DNA from: Silene latifolia
Taxonomy: Eukaryota; Streptophyta; Magnoliopsida; Caryophyllales; Caryophyllaceae
Direction of reading: 5' to 3'
Assembly (NCBI RefSeq): GCF_048544455.1
Contig: NC_133538.1
Span: 455,155,311-455,219,310 of the forward strand
DNA: 64,000 bases
Numbering within the stretch: position 1 is the first letter of the stretch; the number at the start of each line of letters is the position of its first letter. The notes under the pieces are model-generated. The model was not told where the DNA came from, searched no databases, and was given only the letters and a program-made list of their open reading frames with translations. Below, piece after piece: positions 27,851-42,299 of the stretch. The position numbers were made by a program, and so were the translations under genes.

Positions 27851-29270
27851 TCATAATATTTAAAAATCAGATTAGGACATAGTAACATAGGAGGAATGAA
27901 GAACATAATGAAGGAATGAAGTTAGAAAATAAATGAACTACTCAAACGAAAGCTGGTGATATATTTTTGTAACTTGGCTTTATATCATAATATTTAAAAA
28001 TCAGGTTAGGACATAGTAACATAGGAGGAGTTGTCAACAAGAACAGCAAGATTTAGTCTTCCGTTTATTAATTTTTTGTCGATGACCGATGTAAGTCGTC
28101 GTTAACCAAAGTTGAACAAGTATATGCAGTATAATTAGAAATGAATAAAAGTTGAATTAGTATGGAGTATAATTAAAGCCTGAAGTTAATACAAATTGGA
28201 TGAAATAACTTGGAGCGGACGAATATCTCCCGTCAATTGAGCAGACGCCTGAGGCTAAGCCCCGTGACTGGGGAGCCAATTTCTCCGTACTAACAAGGAT
28301 GTCTCCTTGCCTATCTCATAAGAGAATGTAAGTGGTAGGCCGTACAATAACTTGATTTCCCTCTGCTTTAAAATTTAAAATCTTTCAGACAGCCATAGAC
28401 CCATTCACTCTCACTTTAAATCTAACTGAACACCTCGTTCATAAATTAGTCCTGAATCAATCCGAGCACGTACACCACATCTGCGCCTATTTAACAAGCT
28501 TTTGAAGGCCAATACGACAACATATTAGGGTGTGCCAGTATGCCACACATAGTTAGGTAAGGACTCGCCGATATCATAAGCCTACCATTAAGTTTAATAT
28601 GGATAAATGCTGACAGTGACAAATGATTAAGCGAAACTAATCTTCACACCATTGATGTCCGCAGCTGTAGTTCAAACATTTGTAGAATATAGCCATTGGT
28701 TCATCAGCTGATCTGGTCTGTATTTGGTGGTATGCTACTTTGCCATGACGAGCTGAAAACAATGACACTGTCATTAGATTGTGAATTGCCACTAAATTTA
28801 TGTACATATACATGTGTTAAAATTGACAATATTCTACAACAAAGTGCGAAAATAACCATTTATCATATACAAGAGAAGAAGAACACACTATAACGACTAT
28901 CAACAAATAAATTAAGAGACTATAAGTAAACAAAGCAATGAAAGCAAGAGAGAAGGCCACCAAACAACCAGTACAATGAAAGTTCAATGAATGGCTTCAC
29001 CAAAAGCGCACTTATATAAATTGATCTCTCAAAAAAGGGGTGGGTTGGGATAAGGAGAGAGTGGAGAGAAAGTGGTGTGGTGTTATTAGCATCGTCCCAA
29101 AGTTGACTAGACTTGCCAGATTATACGTCGAAGTGATTAGATGTAGTCAACACTATTTTAATAGTATTGTACTCCGTATTGTTCATATTCTAAATGTTCC
29201 CATTTAACTAATAGTCATAATTTTTTAAATCTAGGATATCCTGCCGCCTCCTTTGATCTATTTAAGTTGC
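27851..29270. other. E4 interior between the two arrays
   Basis: AT-rich, no domain recognised. The words ATATTTAAAAATCAG and TAGGACATAGTAACATAGGA each occur twice (near 27860 and 27990), a local duplication. Confidence 0.4.
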
Positions 29271-29274
29271 TATG

Positions 29275-29745
29275 TACACTTCTTTAAATTACTAGTTAAA
29301 TATCTTTAGCTAACTAGATACACTACTTTCAATTACTAGATAAGTTTCTTTAAGTTGATAGATATCTTTAAGTTACTAGATACATACCTTTAGCTAGCTA
29401 GATACACTCCTTTAAGTTACTAAATACATTCCTTTAAGTAGCTAGATACACTTCTCCAAATTACTAGATACATTCTTTTAAGTTTCTAGATACACTCCTT
29501 TAAATTACTCGATACATACCTTTATCTAGTTAGATACACTCGTTTAAGTTAGTTAGATACACTCCTTTAAGTTACAAGATACATACCTTTAAGTTCCTAG
29601 ATATACTCTTTTAAATTACTAGATACATACCTTTAGCTATTTAGATACTCTTCTTTAAATTACTAGTTACATACCTTTAACTTGCTAGTTACACATATTT
29701 AGCACCTTAGATACAGACCTGTAGCTTGCTAGATACACATGATAT
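29275..29745. repeat. TAGATACACTC array, second block
   Basis: More than twenty copies of CTAGATACA(C/T) with CCTTTAAGTTA or CCTTTAGCT spacers. Confidence 0.85.
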
Positions 29746-30606
29746 TTTAGCAAAAAGCTAATTATCGTTTTTAATTTACATAAATGAAAAAGTTGAGGTA
29801 TTGCCCTTGCTTGAACCATGGATTTTGACCAACAAGTAAAATGCAAGCAATAAAAATAGATGGCTGCAATTTTGAAGCGCCATAAATCCATGTCAATACA
29901 CTCTTAAAATCATCCCAAATACACCGAGTTTTCTCACAATTAATCGCACGTTTCCTCATGTCTAATAAACCCAGTTGAATGTACAACATTGATCACATCT
30001 CCAAGGGTCCCATTACAAGTAGGCTTCAAAAATCTAAGTAACAAAGTTGAATTCTTTCTTGATAAATTTGCTTTATACAATATACCATAACTTGATATAT
30101 AGCTTGATTGAATCATTCAAAAAAAACAAAGAAAACTCCCAATTCTTATCAATTTAACAAAATAATGCAAGAAATTAAAATTAATCCCAAATTAGAAGAC
30201 CTTACTTGAAACGGAAATGCAACAATGTTTTTCGCCAATTTCCTTTTTGTACCAATCGATCCAATGGCTAATTTAGAGACGAAAACTGCAATTAATAGAA
30301 GTTGGAAAATCCATAACTTGGTTACTTGAAATCGAAGCGACAAAAGAAGAGCAAATGGCTTGCGACTTGGTCTGCGTGGGGTCGATTTAAGGATAACACC
30401 GTCTACGGATGTCGACTGGAAGGCTACGACGGGCGGTGGTGGTGGATGGGGGAGATGAAAAGTTAGAGGGAGAGGAAAAGTTAGCTGGGGTATGAATAAA
30501 ACATAAAGAACAAGGGAGAGGGAATATGCGAGGAGTTTGGTTTTGGCTTTTTTAAATTAGTTCGTACGGTTCGCACCGTACTTTTGTTCGCACCTGACCC
30601 CGACCC

Positions 30607-30627
30607 TATATATATATACATATATAC

Positions 30628-30662
<35 letters not shown>
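30607..30662. repeat. (TA)n tract with CA interruptions between E4 and E5
   Basis: TA repeats broken by three ACA steps. Confidence 0.95.
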
Positions 30663-30940
30663 GGAATGAGATCATGTGAGGATACACTATCTTTTTGAGG
30701 ATTGAGGATTTTGTTACAATATCACAGGTTGTTCAATACAATATCACAGGTTATTCAATACAATATCACAAAAAAAAAAAACACCTGTGCAAAAAAAAAT
30801 TATAAATTTTTTTTTTCAAAAAAAAAATTATTTTTGGTAAAGGTCAAATTTTTCGTGATATTGTATTGAAGAGCATGTGATATTGTATTCACTAATCCTC
30901 AATCCTCAAATATTTAGGGGTTCTCACCGGATCCCGACTC
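30663..30940. mobile_element. E5: 278-bp MITE with ATATCAC repeats
   Basis: The left end has GAGATCATGTGAGGA and TTGAGGATTGAGGATT. The right end on the minus strand has GGGATCCGGTGAGAACC and TTGAGGATTGAGGATT. The interior repeats CAATATCACAGGTT. It belongs to the E3 family by its interior and to the GTGAGAACC group by its right end. Confidence 0.82.
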
Positions 30941-30962
30941 TATATATATATATATATATATA
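30941..30962. repeat. (TA)11 tract between E5 and E6
   Basis: 22 bp of pure TA. Confidence 0.95.
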
Positions 30963-32460
30963 GAGAAAGGATCATGTAAGTCCTTGTTTTTTGGTTGAGT
31001 CCATAAGTCTTAATATAGACCTTTAGATCTAAGAGATGAGTGGCTATGATTAGAGCAAAATGAAGGGTTGAGATTAAAACATAATAAAACCCTAATCCTA
31101 ACCCATTTCACTGTCACACCAAACATTCACACTTCTCTCTCTTCCTCCCAACTTCTCTCTCCCTCCCATCACTCTCCTGCCAACCACGCCGCTGCCACCA
31201 GTCGACGGCCGCACACCCACCAAGCTGCCGCCTACATCCCCTTCTCCTTTCTCTCTTATTTTTTTTCCGCACAACACCACCTCACCCAAGCCACTCCGCC
31301 ACCTCTTCTTCCACTTTCTGCTCTCGTCCTCCCCTGATCGGAGCCGCCCATCCTTCCCTTTTTTTTTTTGAAATCTCGATTTGTTAGTTGATGTTGGCAC
31401 TGACGTCGATGGCGGCGTTGGTGTTGTTGGTTGGCAGTTCCGAGTTTCCGCCCTACCCCGTACGAGATCTCGCCCCATCCTCTTCTCTTTTTTTTTTTGT
31501 TTTAAAATACAAAATTTAGATCTGATATGTCGAGGTGGTTGTGGGTTTTTGATGTCGTGGGTTAGGTGGTAAGGGCAGTGGTAGTGTGGCGGTGGTGGCG
31601 CAGGTGTGCTGTTTTGGTGGAGCCTTTTTTTTTGTTTGGTTTTCAGGCGATGGTGGTGGTGTGGTTTGCGATTTAACGGTGGTTGTTAATGGTGGTAGAG
31701 GCGTTAACGGTGGTTGTTAATGGTGGTAGAGGCGTTTATTATTTTATTGTTGTGGGAGTAAAAATTACACTGACATGAAGTAAAGTTACACATTTGAAAA
31801 ACTAAAGTTATATTTTAAAGGACTAAAATTACACTCGTAAAAGTATATAAATTCAAATCTTTACCTACAAACAAACTATGACTAAAGTTACATTTCCGAC
31901 GGCTAAAGTTACGCTTTTAAGGACTAAAATTACACTCGTAAAAGTATATAAATTCAAATCTTTACATACAAACAAACTATGACTAAAGTTACATTTCCGA
32001 CGGCTAAAGTTACGCTTTTAACGACTAAAATTACACTCGTAAAAGTATATATTCAAAGTCTTACATACAAACCACCATATGACTAAAGTTACATTTTCGA
32101 CGGCTGAAGTTACACCTTCAATGTCTAAAATTACACTCATAAAAGTATATAAACTCACAGTTTTTCATACAAACCACCATATTATTAAAGTTATAACTCC
32201 GACAACTAAAATTACACCCTTAACGACTAGAGTTACATTCGTAAAACACTAAAATTACATAGACTTTTGTTAAAATTACATAAATTTTAATTTATAAATT
32301 CAAATTTTTATATATAAGTTGGCCTTAAAAGGTAAGATACACTTATAAATCATTAAATGGCTAAAGTTACACTCATAAATCAGTAAAGTTACACTCAAAA
32401 ATGATTGGCTAAGAATAGGACTTAGGGACTCAACCAAAATTAGGGACTCATCTGAACCTA

Positions 32461-32464
<4 letters not shown>
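30963..32464. mobile_element. E6: 1.5-kb TA-bounded element with GTTACACTC array
   Basis: The left TIR reads AGGATCATGTAAGTCC, then TTGAGTCCATAAGTC. The right TIR on the minus strand reads AGGTTCAGATGAGTCC, then TTGAGTCCCTAAGTC. A subterminal motif at 31060-31095 has ATGAAGGGTTGAGATTAAAA and then AACCCTAA. Next come a CT-rich leader (31130-31350), GT-rich sequence, and the array. The frames at 31068-31572 are low-complexity and have no domain. Confidence 0.82.
31765..32400. repeat. CTAAAGTTACACTCGTAAA array in E6
   Basis: Short degenerate repeats with cores AAAGTTACA and AAATTACACTCGTAAA. Part of the array is itself duplicated as about 100-bp blocks (near 31815, 31925 and 32030). Confidence 0.85.

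Positions 32465-32506
<42 letters not shown>
32465..32506. repeat. (TA)21 tract between E6 and E7
   Basis: 42 bp of pure TA. Confidence 0.97.
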
Positions 32507-32510
<4 letters not shown>

Positions 32511-33052
32511 TGGGATCCTGTGAGAACCACCAAGATAATGAAAACCTTGAGAACTCCACCTTATACAATTTTTTTTAAAAGAATAATGATATATTTGGAT
32601 TCGGCATGAAATGTTATGGCTAGATAACATATTTCTTGGTCTAAAAAATATAAACTAGTGATAAAAATCGAGACGGGGTGCATTTTATTAATTTATGTGC
32701 ACCTACTACTCATTTGACAATTTTCACGCATGTAGAACTTATTTTCATGCACCTAAAACATGTTCTTTGCATGCACTTATTAATCATTTTCATGTATGTA
32801 ACAATTTTCATGCACCTAGTATTTGTTTTCGTGCATTTATAGCCGTTTTAGCATACCTAATTGTAATTTTGTACATTCAGTTTATATTTTATTAATAAAA
32901 TCAACAAATTTTGTTTAGCTATCCTTAAAATGTGTTTGAATAAACTAAACTAAGGGTAAATGATCCATCAAAACTTTCGGAACAAAATTTGATGATGATT
33001 TAGTAAGGGTTCTCATGGTTCTCATTATGTTAGTGGTTCTCACCGGATCCCG

Positions 33053-33056
<4 letters not shown>
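32507..33056. mobile_element. E7: 550-bp MITE, GTGAGAACC-type TIRs
   Basis: The left end reads GGGATCCTGTGAGAACCAC, then ATAATGAAAACC. The right end on the minus strand reads GGGATCCGGTGAGAACCAC, then ATAATGAGAACC: clear TIRs of about 50 bp. The interior has loose repeats of TTTTCATGCACCT (32690-32870). No coding content. Confidence 0.88.

Positions 33057-33140
<84 letters not shown>
33057..33140. repeat. (TA)42 tract between E7 and E8
   Basis: 84 bp of pure TA. Confidence 0.98.
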
Positions 33141-33144
<4 letters not shown>

Positions 33145-34059
33145 GGATCAAAGGAGTCCACCTTCTTTAGGTGAGTCCATGAGTCCCATTCTAAACCTTT
33201 GGATCAAAAAAAAATGAAGGGTTAAGATTAAAACAAATTAAAAAGATGAGCTATAAATACGAACAAACCCTAATCACACTACCTCCCATCACATTTCCAC
33301 TCTTCATTTCTTCTCTCTAAACTCTCTTTATCTCTCTCTAAACTCTAAAGTTTCATCACCACTTCTCCTATTCCGCCGCCACCGCCCTCGCCCTCGCCAC
33401 CACCATGCTTCTCCTCCCGCCGCTTCACTGCTCTCCTCCCACTACATCTTTTTTTTTTTAAGATCTTAAAAACGAGTGGGTGTTGTTGGTATGCTTCTCC
33501 TACAGCATTTCTTTTTTTTTTCTTCTTTTTCTTCCTAGATCTGAAAATGGAGTTGTTGATGTTGTTGGTGTGTCTTGTGGAGGTGGTGGGGAGGTCGGTC
33601 AGGCCACCGCCTCCTCGTCCCCCCCCTCTTTTTTTTTTTTTTCAGATTTGGTAGGTTGCGGTTAATGGTGTCGTGGTGGGTGGTTGTTAATGGGGCGTGG
33701 TGGTGGTATTTTTATATTTTTTCAGATTTAGAGTTTGTTTGTTTTTTTTTCCGAATTCATTTCATGCGGCGGCGGTCGTGGGTGTGGGTTAGACGGTTGG
33801 CGGAAATACTGGGGCTCGTTTTTTTTCAGACTTGGTGGACCGTGGTGGTGGTGGCCGTAGGTTATGGGTGCTGGTGATTTTTTTTCGGTTATTTTTTTTT
33901 ATTTGCGGTGGTGGCGGATTTGGGTGGTGTTGTGGGGGTGGTGGTTCAGGCAGGTGGTCGTGGTGGGTGGGGGTGGTGATTCAGGAAGGTGGTCGTGGTG
34001 GGTGGTGCATGTAGTTGGTTGTGGGGGATACTGGTGGTGGTCGTTTGTTGGTGATATAG

Positions 34060-34270
34060 ACTAAGGTTTCACTCATATGGAATAAAGTTTCAAAGATATG
34101 GACTAAAGTTTCACTGATATTGACGAAAGTTTCACTTGACACGCACTAAAATTTATTTCACATGTTATAGACTAAAGTTTCGCATGACATAGACTAAAGT
34201 TTCACATGATATGGACTAAAATTACATTTCCTAAGAATAAAGTTTCATAAACCATTAAAATTACATTACA
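34060..34270. repeat. GACTAAAGTTTCAC array in E8, left part
   Basis: Repeated GACTAAAGTTTCACATGATAT-like units, a variant of the AAAGTTACAC repeat. Confidence 0.8.
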
Positions 34271-34280
34271 TAAATTTAAA

Positions 34281-35371
34281 TAACTATAAGAGAAAATTGT
34301 AAATTACCACCTACTATTTACCGTATTTTACAAACAACCACCCTGTATTGTGTTTATTACAACTTACCACCTATATTACACGATATACATCCAAACTACC
34401 ACCGTATTTCATTCCCGATCATCAATTTACTTAAGTCCCGACTCGTTAAGTTAATAAACTATAAAATGACTAAAATACCCTTACTTTAATTTACTTAAAA
34501 CCCTTGCTACCCCTAAATTAAAAGACAAACAAAATCTGTCTTTGAACCCAAAATACAATCAAAATCAAATTAAGTCAAATTAATTTTGAAGAATCAAAAT
34601 CAATCTGGCAAAATTGTGCACCTTCAGCTAGGAGAACCAACAATCATTCCTCCCACCATCTCCTTCCCACCACCACCTCACATTCTCACCACAACTTCTT
34701 CACCGTAGCCACCTGACCACCACCCTCCGCATCGCTATCCTAGACATGCCATTTCATCGCACCACCAGATTTGCCGCCTTTCTCACCACGACCTCCAAGT
34801 TATCGCCACCATCACCCGAACCCACGAAATCCCCTCCCCTCTCACGAAAACCCAAGATCTACAAATTTAGTGGGTGGAAATTAACAAAAAGAGGGTAGGA
34901 TAAGGTTGATTATGATGATGATGAAAGAGTTTTCCATACTAATTTATGGTGCTATTAGTTGTGTTTATGCTGCAACCAATTCTTAGGGTTCTTTCAATTT
35001 TGGGGGTTTTGTGTTGCAATTCAATAATTCACAGCTCATTTTTCTGGTTTTTTTTTTCTTTTTGGAGGATGAAGGTACTGATGATGAATGAATTATAGAG
35101 TGTTGGTGATGGATAAAGTAATTTATCTTTTAATTTAGGGGTAGCAAGGGTTTTAAGTAAATTAAAGTAAGGGTATTTTAGTCATTTTATAGCTTATTAA
35201 CTTAACGAGTCGGGACTTAAGTAAATTGATGATCGGGAATGAAATACGGTGGTAGTTTGGATGTATATTGTGTAATATAGGTGGTAAGTTGTAATAAACA
35301 CAATACAGGGTGGTTGTTTGTAAAATACGGTAAATAGTAGGTGGTAATTTACAATTTTCACTAACTATAAA
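34281..35371. mobile_element. Nested MULE-like element with 237-bp TIRs and 9-bp TSD
   Basis: TAACTATAA stands at 34281-34289 and 35363-35371. The element between (34290-35362, 1073 bp) starts GAGAAAATTGTAAATTACC and ends GGTAATTTACAATTTTCAC. The arms 34290-34526 and 35124-35362 are near-perfect inverted copies, ending inward at ACCCCTAAATTAAAAGA. Long TIRs and a 9-bp duplication are the hallmark of Mutator-like elements. The 600-bp interior has no recognised domain. Its ends differ from those of the surrounding TA-bounded elements. Confidence 0.92.
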
Positions 35372-35960
35372 GTTACAATACTTAAAAAAAAAAAAAGTTT
35401 TAAAAATTATGATTAAAGTTACAATCATAAAACATTAAAGTTATATTTATAAAATTACAATATTTACATAATATTTATAAATCAGTAAAATTAATTAAAT
35501 TGAAATTTTTATATTAAAATTGTCTAAAAAAATTAAGTCAATTTTTAGCATTAAAGTTTCACTCTTAAAACATTAAAGTTACATTTATAAATCAGTAAAA
35601 TTAAATAAATTCAAAATTTTATATTAGAAAATGGCTAAAAAAAATTAAAGTTTCAATTTTGAGCATTAAAATTCCACTCGTAAAACATTAAAGTTACATT
35701 TATAAATCAGTAAAATTAAATAAATTCAAATTTTTATATTAGAAATTGTCTAAAAAAAATAAAGTTTCAAAATTACCATTAAAGTTCCACTCGTAAAACA
35801 ATAAAATTACACTCAAAAATCAATTTTATATATTTAAAATAAAATTTTATAACATAAATTTAAATTTTTATTTATAAAATGACCTTAAATATTAAAGTTA
35901 TAATTGTAAAGAATTAAAGTTACACTTTTAAATTCAAGTTTCATTTATTAAACATTAAAG
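35372..35960. repeat. CATTAAAGTTACA array in E8, right part
   Basis: Units such as AAACATTAAAGTTACATTTA and TCAGTAAAATTAAATAAATT repeat, in blocks of about 110 bp (near 35460, 35590 and 35695). Confidence 0.8.
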
Positions 35961-36056
35961 TTTTCATCTTAAAATTTTAAAATCTTAACCATCAATCTTA
36001 TAAGATCAATGGCTAGGATTAGGACTTAGTGGACTCACCATTTTAGATGGACTCAT

Positions 36057-36060
<4 letters not shown>

Positions 36061-36142
<82 letters not shown>
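36061..36142. repeat. (TA)41 tract between E8 and E9
   Basis: 82 bp of pure AT/TA. Confidence 0.97.
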
Positions 36143-39038
<2,896 letters not shown>

Positions 39039-39618
39039 GAGATCAACTAAGTCCATTAGATATATTAAGTCCATAAGTCCTAATGTGGGCGGTTGGATCA
39101 AGCAAATCAATGGCCAAGATTACGCAGTAAAACCCCACTCAACTAATATTTTTGATTTACCTCTCTCCTCTTACCCACTAACCCATGCATGATACACTGT
39201 TATGTCCATCAGTCCATCATCATTTCCCTCCTCATTTTCTAGACAATTCAAAACAACTTGCGGGTAATTTTCCCTCTATTTCCTGTCATTTCGTCTTCCT
39301 TTGCTTTCTTCACATTGCTGATAACTCCATTTTCATCACTACCAATTAATTCATCTCAACAGACGCCATTTTCATCACTACAAATTAATTCCAACTCGCC
39401 TGCAAACTCGCCTGTCTCCATTTTTTTATAAGGTATTTTTTCCATTCTTTATTTAGTGATTTGTAGTTTGTTTTTTGTTAATTATTGCCTTTGTTAAACT
39501 ATCATAAAAAGAGTTCATTTAATTTTTCAATCTTCAATTATGGGTTTGCTGATGTTGATTTGTTTAATTGTTAATTATGGTTGTGCAGATCAAATTCGAG
39601 GTCATTTGATAATTAACA

Positions 39619-41160
39619 ATGGTTTTTGCCAAGAAAAATGCCAAGAAATCTTCCAAGAAATCTGAATCGAAGGTAAAAAAATCTCGTCTTGTTGGTAAAA
39701 CTCTTATAGAATGATGTATAACTTCAATTAAATATCTGTATAACTCTAATCCCAATTGTTTGTCATCTACAGATGGATGTTGTAGAAAGTATTGACACGG
39801 GACTTGATATCCAGGTTAAAAGTTTTGATTTTGATTTATACGTTACTAGATGTATAACTCTGGTTACTAGATGTATAACTTTAGTACTCAATATGTATAA
39901 CTCTTGTTACTTAATGTAAAACTCTGGTTACTAGATGTATAACTTTAGTACGCAATATGTATAACTTTGGTTACTAGATGTATAATATAACTCTGGGTTC
40001 TAGATGTATAGCTATTCTGATTCTGTGACCAACTCCTTTTTCATAATGTCAAACTCTAATTGTTATATGTATAACTATACTTCTAATTAGTTTCCATGCA
40101 TAGAGTTATACAATATATGCCTAGAGTTATACATTTTATACCTGTATTTATACAATATATAGCTAGAGTTATACAATTTATACTTTGGAGTTATACATTA
40201 GATGCCTGGAGTTATACCTAGAGTTATACCTGAAGTTATTTCTGGAGTTATACATTATACTGTATATGCTTACAGTTATACATTTTATGGCCAGAGTTAT
40301 ACATTCTATGGCTAGAGTTATACATTATATGGCTAGAGTTATACTTTCTATTGCTAGAGTTATACATTATATGACTTTAGTTTTCAGAATGTCTAACTTT
40401 TGTTATTATATGTATAACTCGTATTGTTATTCTGTATAGCTAACTTTCCCGATTATCTCTTCTTTTGAATGGTTAAAAGTACCAAGTCTTGACAAGGGTG
40501 CTTATTCCAAGGTTAAAAGTTTGACTTTTGTTATAATCTGCAGTCATTTGTTTTATAACTCGATTACATGTTGAATAACTCTCTTTGTCATAATGTATAA
40601 CTGGAGTTATACAATATTTGCCTAGAGTTGTACATTTTATTTTTGGAGTTATACAATATATGCCTAGAGTTATACAAGATATGCCTAGAGTTATACAAAG
40701 ATATACTTGAAGTTATACATTTTAATAATAGAGTTATACATTCATGGTTCGAGTTACACATTATATAACGTTAGTTTCGATTGTCTCACTTTTGTTATTA
40801 TATGTATAATCGTCGTTATTCTCGTATAACTCTCCGATTATCTCTTCTTTTGTTTGTCACTCATGATTATATGTATATGTATGACTGTATCGTTAATCAA
40901 TCCCTATTTGTTTGTCGCCTACAGATGGATGATGCACCAAGTCTTGAGAAGGGAGCTAATTCCCAGGTTCAAAGTTTGACCTTTTTATAATCATGTCATT
41001 TGTTGTATAACTCGATTACATTTTGAATAACTTTTCTCATTGTCGAATGTATAACTCTTGATATTTTCTCGATTAACTCTATTATCGAATGTATAACTTT
41101 ACTTATATTTTGTATAACTCGACTATCTATTGTATAACTCTAATTGCAACTACAAAGATG
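39619..41160 (+). pseudogene. Ulp1-type gene of E10: basic start exon and duplicated small exons
   Basis: An ATG at 39619 opens a lysine-rich exon (MVFAKKNAKKSSKKSESK) that ends at a GTA donor (39672). Small exons follow after TACAG acceptors: MDVVESIDTGLDIQ (39772-39813), VPSLDKGAYSK (about 40480-40511) and MDDAPSLEKGANSQ (40925-40966), each followed by GTTAAAAG or GTTCAAAG. The similar exons are separated by introns filled with the TATAACTC array. The basic N-terminus suggests nuclear targeting, as does exon 1 of the other Ulp1 gene at 20152. Exon calls rest on reading splice sites by eye. Confidence 0.55.
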
Positions 41161-41195
41161 TCTAATTTTGTGTGTTGTCCTTGCTTTTCCCCAGA

Positions 41196-42210
41196 TGGTC
41201 GAGGCCAAGCCAAGGGTAAAGAGGGTGCATGAAATCACGGTTTCGTGTCGACCTCAAAGACTTGTCTCTCTCATTAAAAAGCTTAATGAGGATTAGGTGT
41301 CCGCTGTTAAGAAAATTGGGTTTGGTGGCATTTTGGAGCTTAAGATTAGCAGCTTCCCACTTGCACACGTTCGCCTGTTCTTGGACTCCTTCTCTGATGG
41401 GTCATATGTGTTCAGGGCTTCTCGGAAGAAGGAGTTTATGATCAGTAAGCATGACGTGCATGACTGTTTCTTGATACCTCTTGGACCCAACCGTCTCCCG
41501 TTGGTACCTACTGGTTCGCAGAAGGGGTCCAACGATCCCGAAAATAAGGAGCTGAAGGACAAATGGCGGCAAGCTTACGGGGTGGGAAAAGCAAATAGTT
41601 CAATAAGTTTAGGGAAAGTTCACAAGCAACTTATGGAGTACAAGGAGGCGGACGATCATTTCTGCCGGCTATTTGTTTTGTTCTCTATGTCTTTATTCCT
41701 CGCACCCACCCCAAACAACGAGATAGATTTGAAGCTGTTAAGGGCCGTAGAAGATCCTAAAGCCATTCCGCATTTTGACTGGTGCTCTTATATTTTGGAA
41801 ATGATGGTGAAAGCGGACAGATCAGTAAAAGGGGGTAACGATGTTGGGTGGATGTATTCCCTTCCTCATGATAAGCTACTTTCAGTGATATGATTACAAG
41901 GCTAAGCCTTGCCTCCACGATCTACCTTTGATTAAGCATTGGGATGAAGCCTCGCTTGTAGATAGGATAAAATTTGAGGTGGCTCAAGGGGGATTGGGTA
42001 CTTTAACTTTGTCTAAGACCAGGTATCCGAGGTGCCTTCAAGATCCCTATTATATTAAGAGTTTGGACAAGATCGCCTCGACCCTCGTGAACCCAAACTA
42101 TCACTATCAGCCCCCCACTCCCTCTCTCTCCCCGCTCAACTTCCGAGAAGAAGTTCATTCGATTGAACTACCAAAGAAAGTGTCGAGGATGACCAGAATT
42201 GAAAGCTAGT
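41196..42210 (+). pseudogene. Ulp1-type gene of E10: DUF1985-like exon
   Basis: It reads MVEAKPRVKRVHEITVSC, then LVSLIKKLNED, an in-frame TAG at 41295, then VSAVKKIGFGGILELKISSF, LFLDSFSDGSYVF, KHDVHDCFLIPLGPN, FCRLFVLFSMSLFLAPTPNN and FDWCSYILEMM. This is the plant transposon-type module found before Ulp1 proteases (FGGLL.LK...W..F...I...DV...+G+P...FLL...LCP...W..YVL), also present in the pseudogene at 11660-20152. The frame changes at about 41890 into YKAKPCLHDLPLIKHWDEAS and stops at 42207. The stop and the frameshift make it a pseudogene. Confidence 0.78.
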
Positions 42211-42299
42211 GGTCACAATGTAAGTTCAAAGTATTATATATTTTGCAGATTGATTCTGTTTCAGCTGAACGTACCCATCTAATATAATATAACTAACTT

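Larger units (their letters stand above)
33141..36060. mobile_element. E8: TA-bounded element with GTTACACTC arrays, host to a nested MULE
   Basis: The left end has AGGATCAAAGGAGTCCACC, then GGTGAGTCCATGAGTCC. The right end on the minus strand has AAATGAGTCCATC, then GGTGAGTCCACTAAGTCC. A subterminal motif at 33198-33228 has ATGAAGGGTTAAGATTAAAA. A TATA-like AGCTATAAATAC (33247-33258) precedes a CT-rich leader. GT-rich low-complexity sequence fills 33550-34050. Arrays flank the nested insertion. No domain was recognised. Confidence 0.8.

Noticed and set aside
28196..28345. GC-richer patch in E4 that might be a structured RNA or a tRNA
   Set aside because: I could not fold a cloverleaf or find A/B boxes at proper spacing.
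31068..31572. Possible Pro/Ser- or Gly-rich genes in E6, and similar frames at 33480-34064 and 36644-37060
   Set aside because: Low-complexity leader sequence of the elements, no domain, overlapping frames on both strands.
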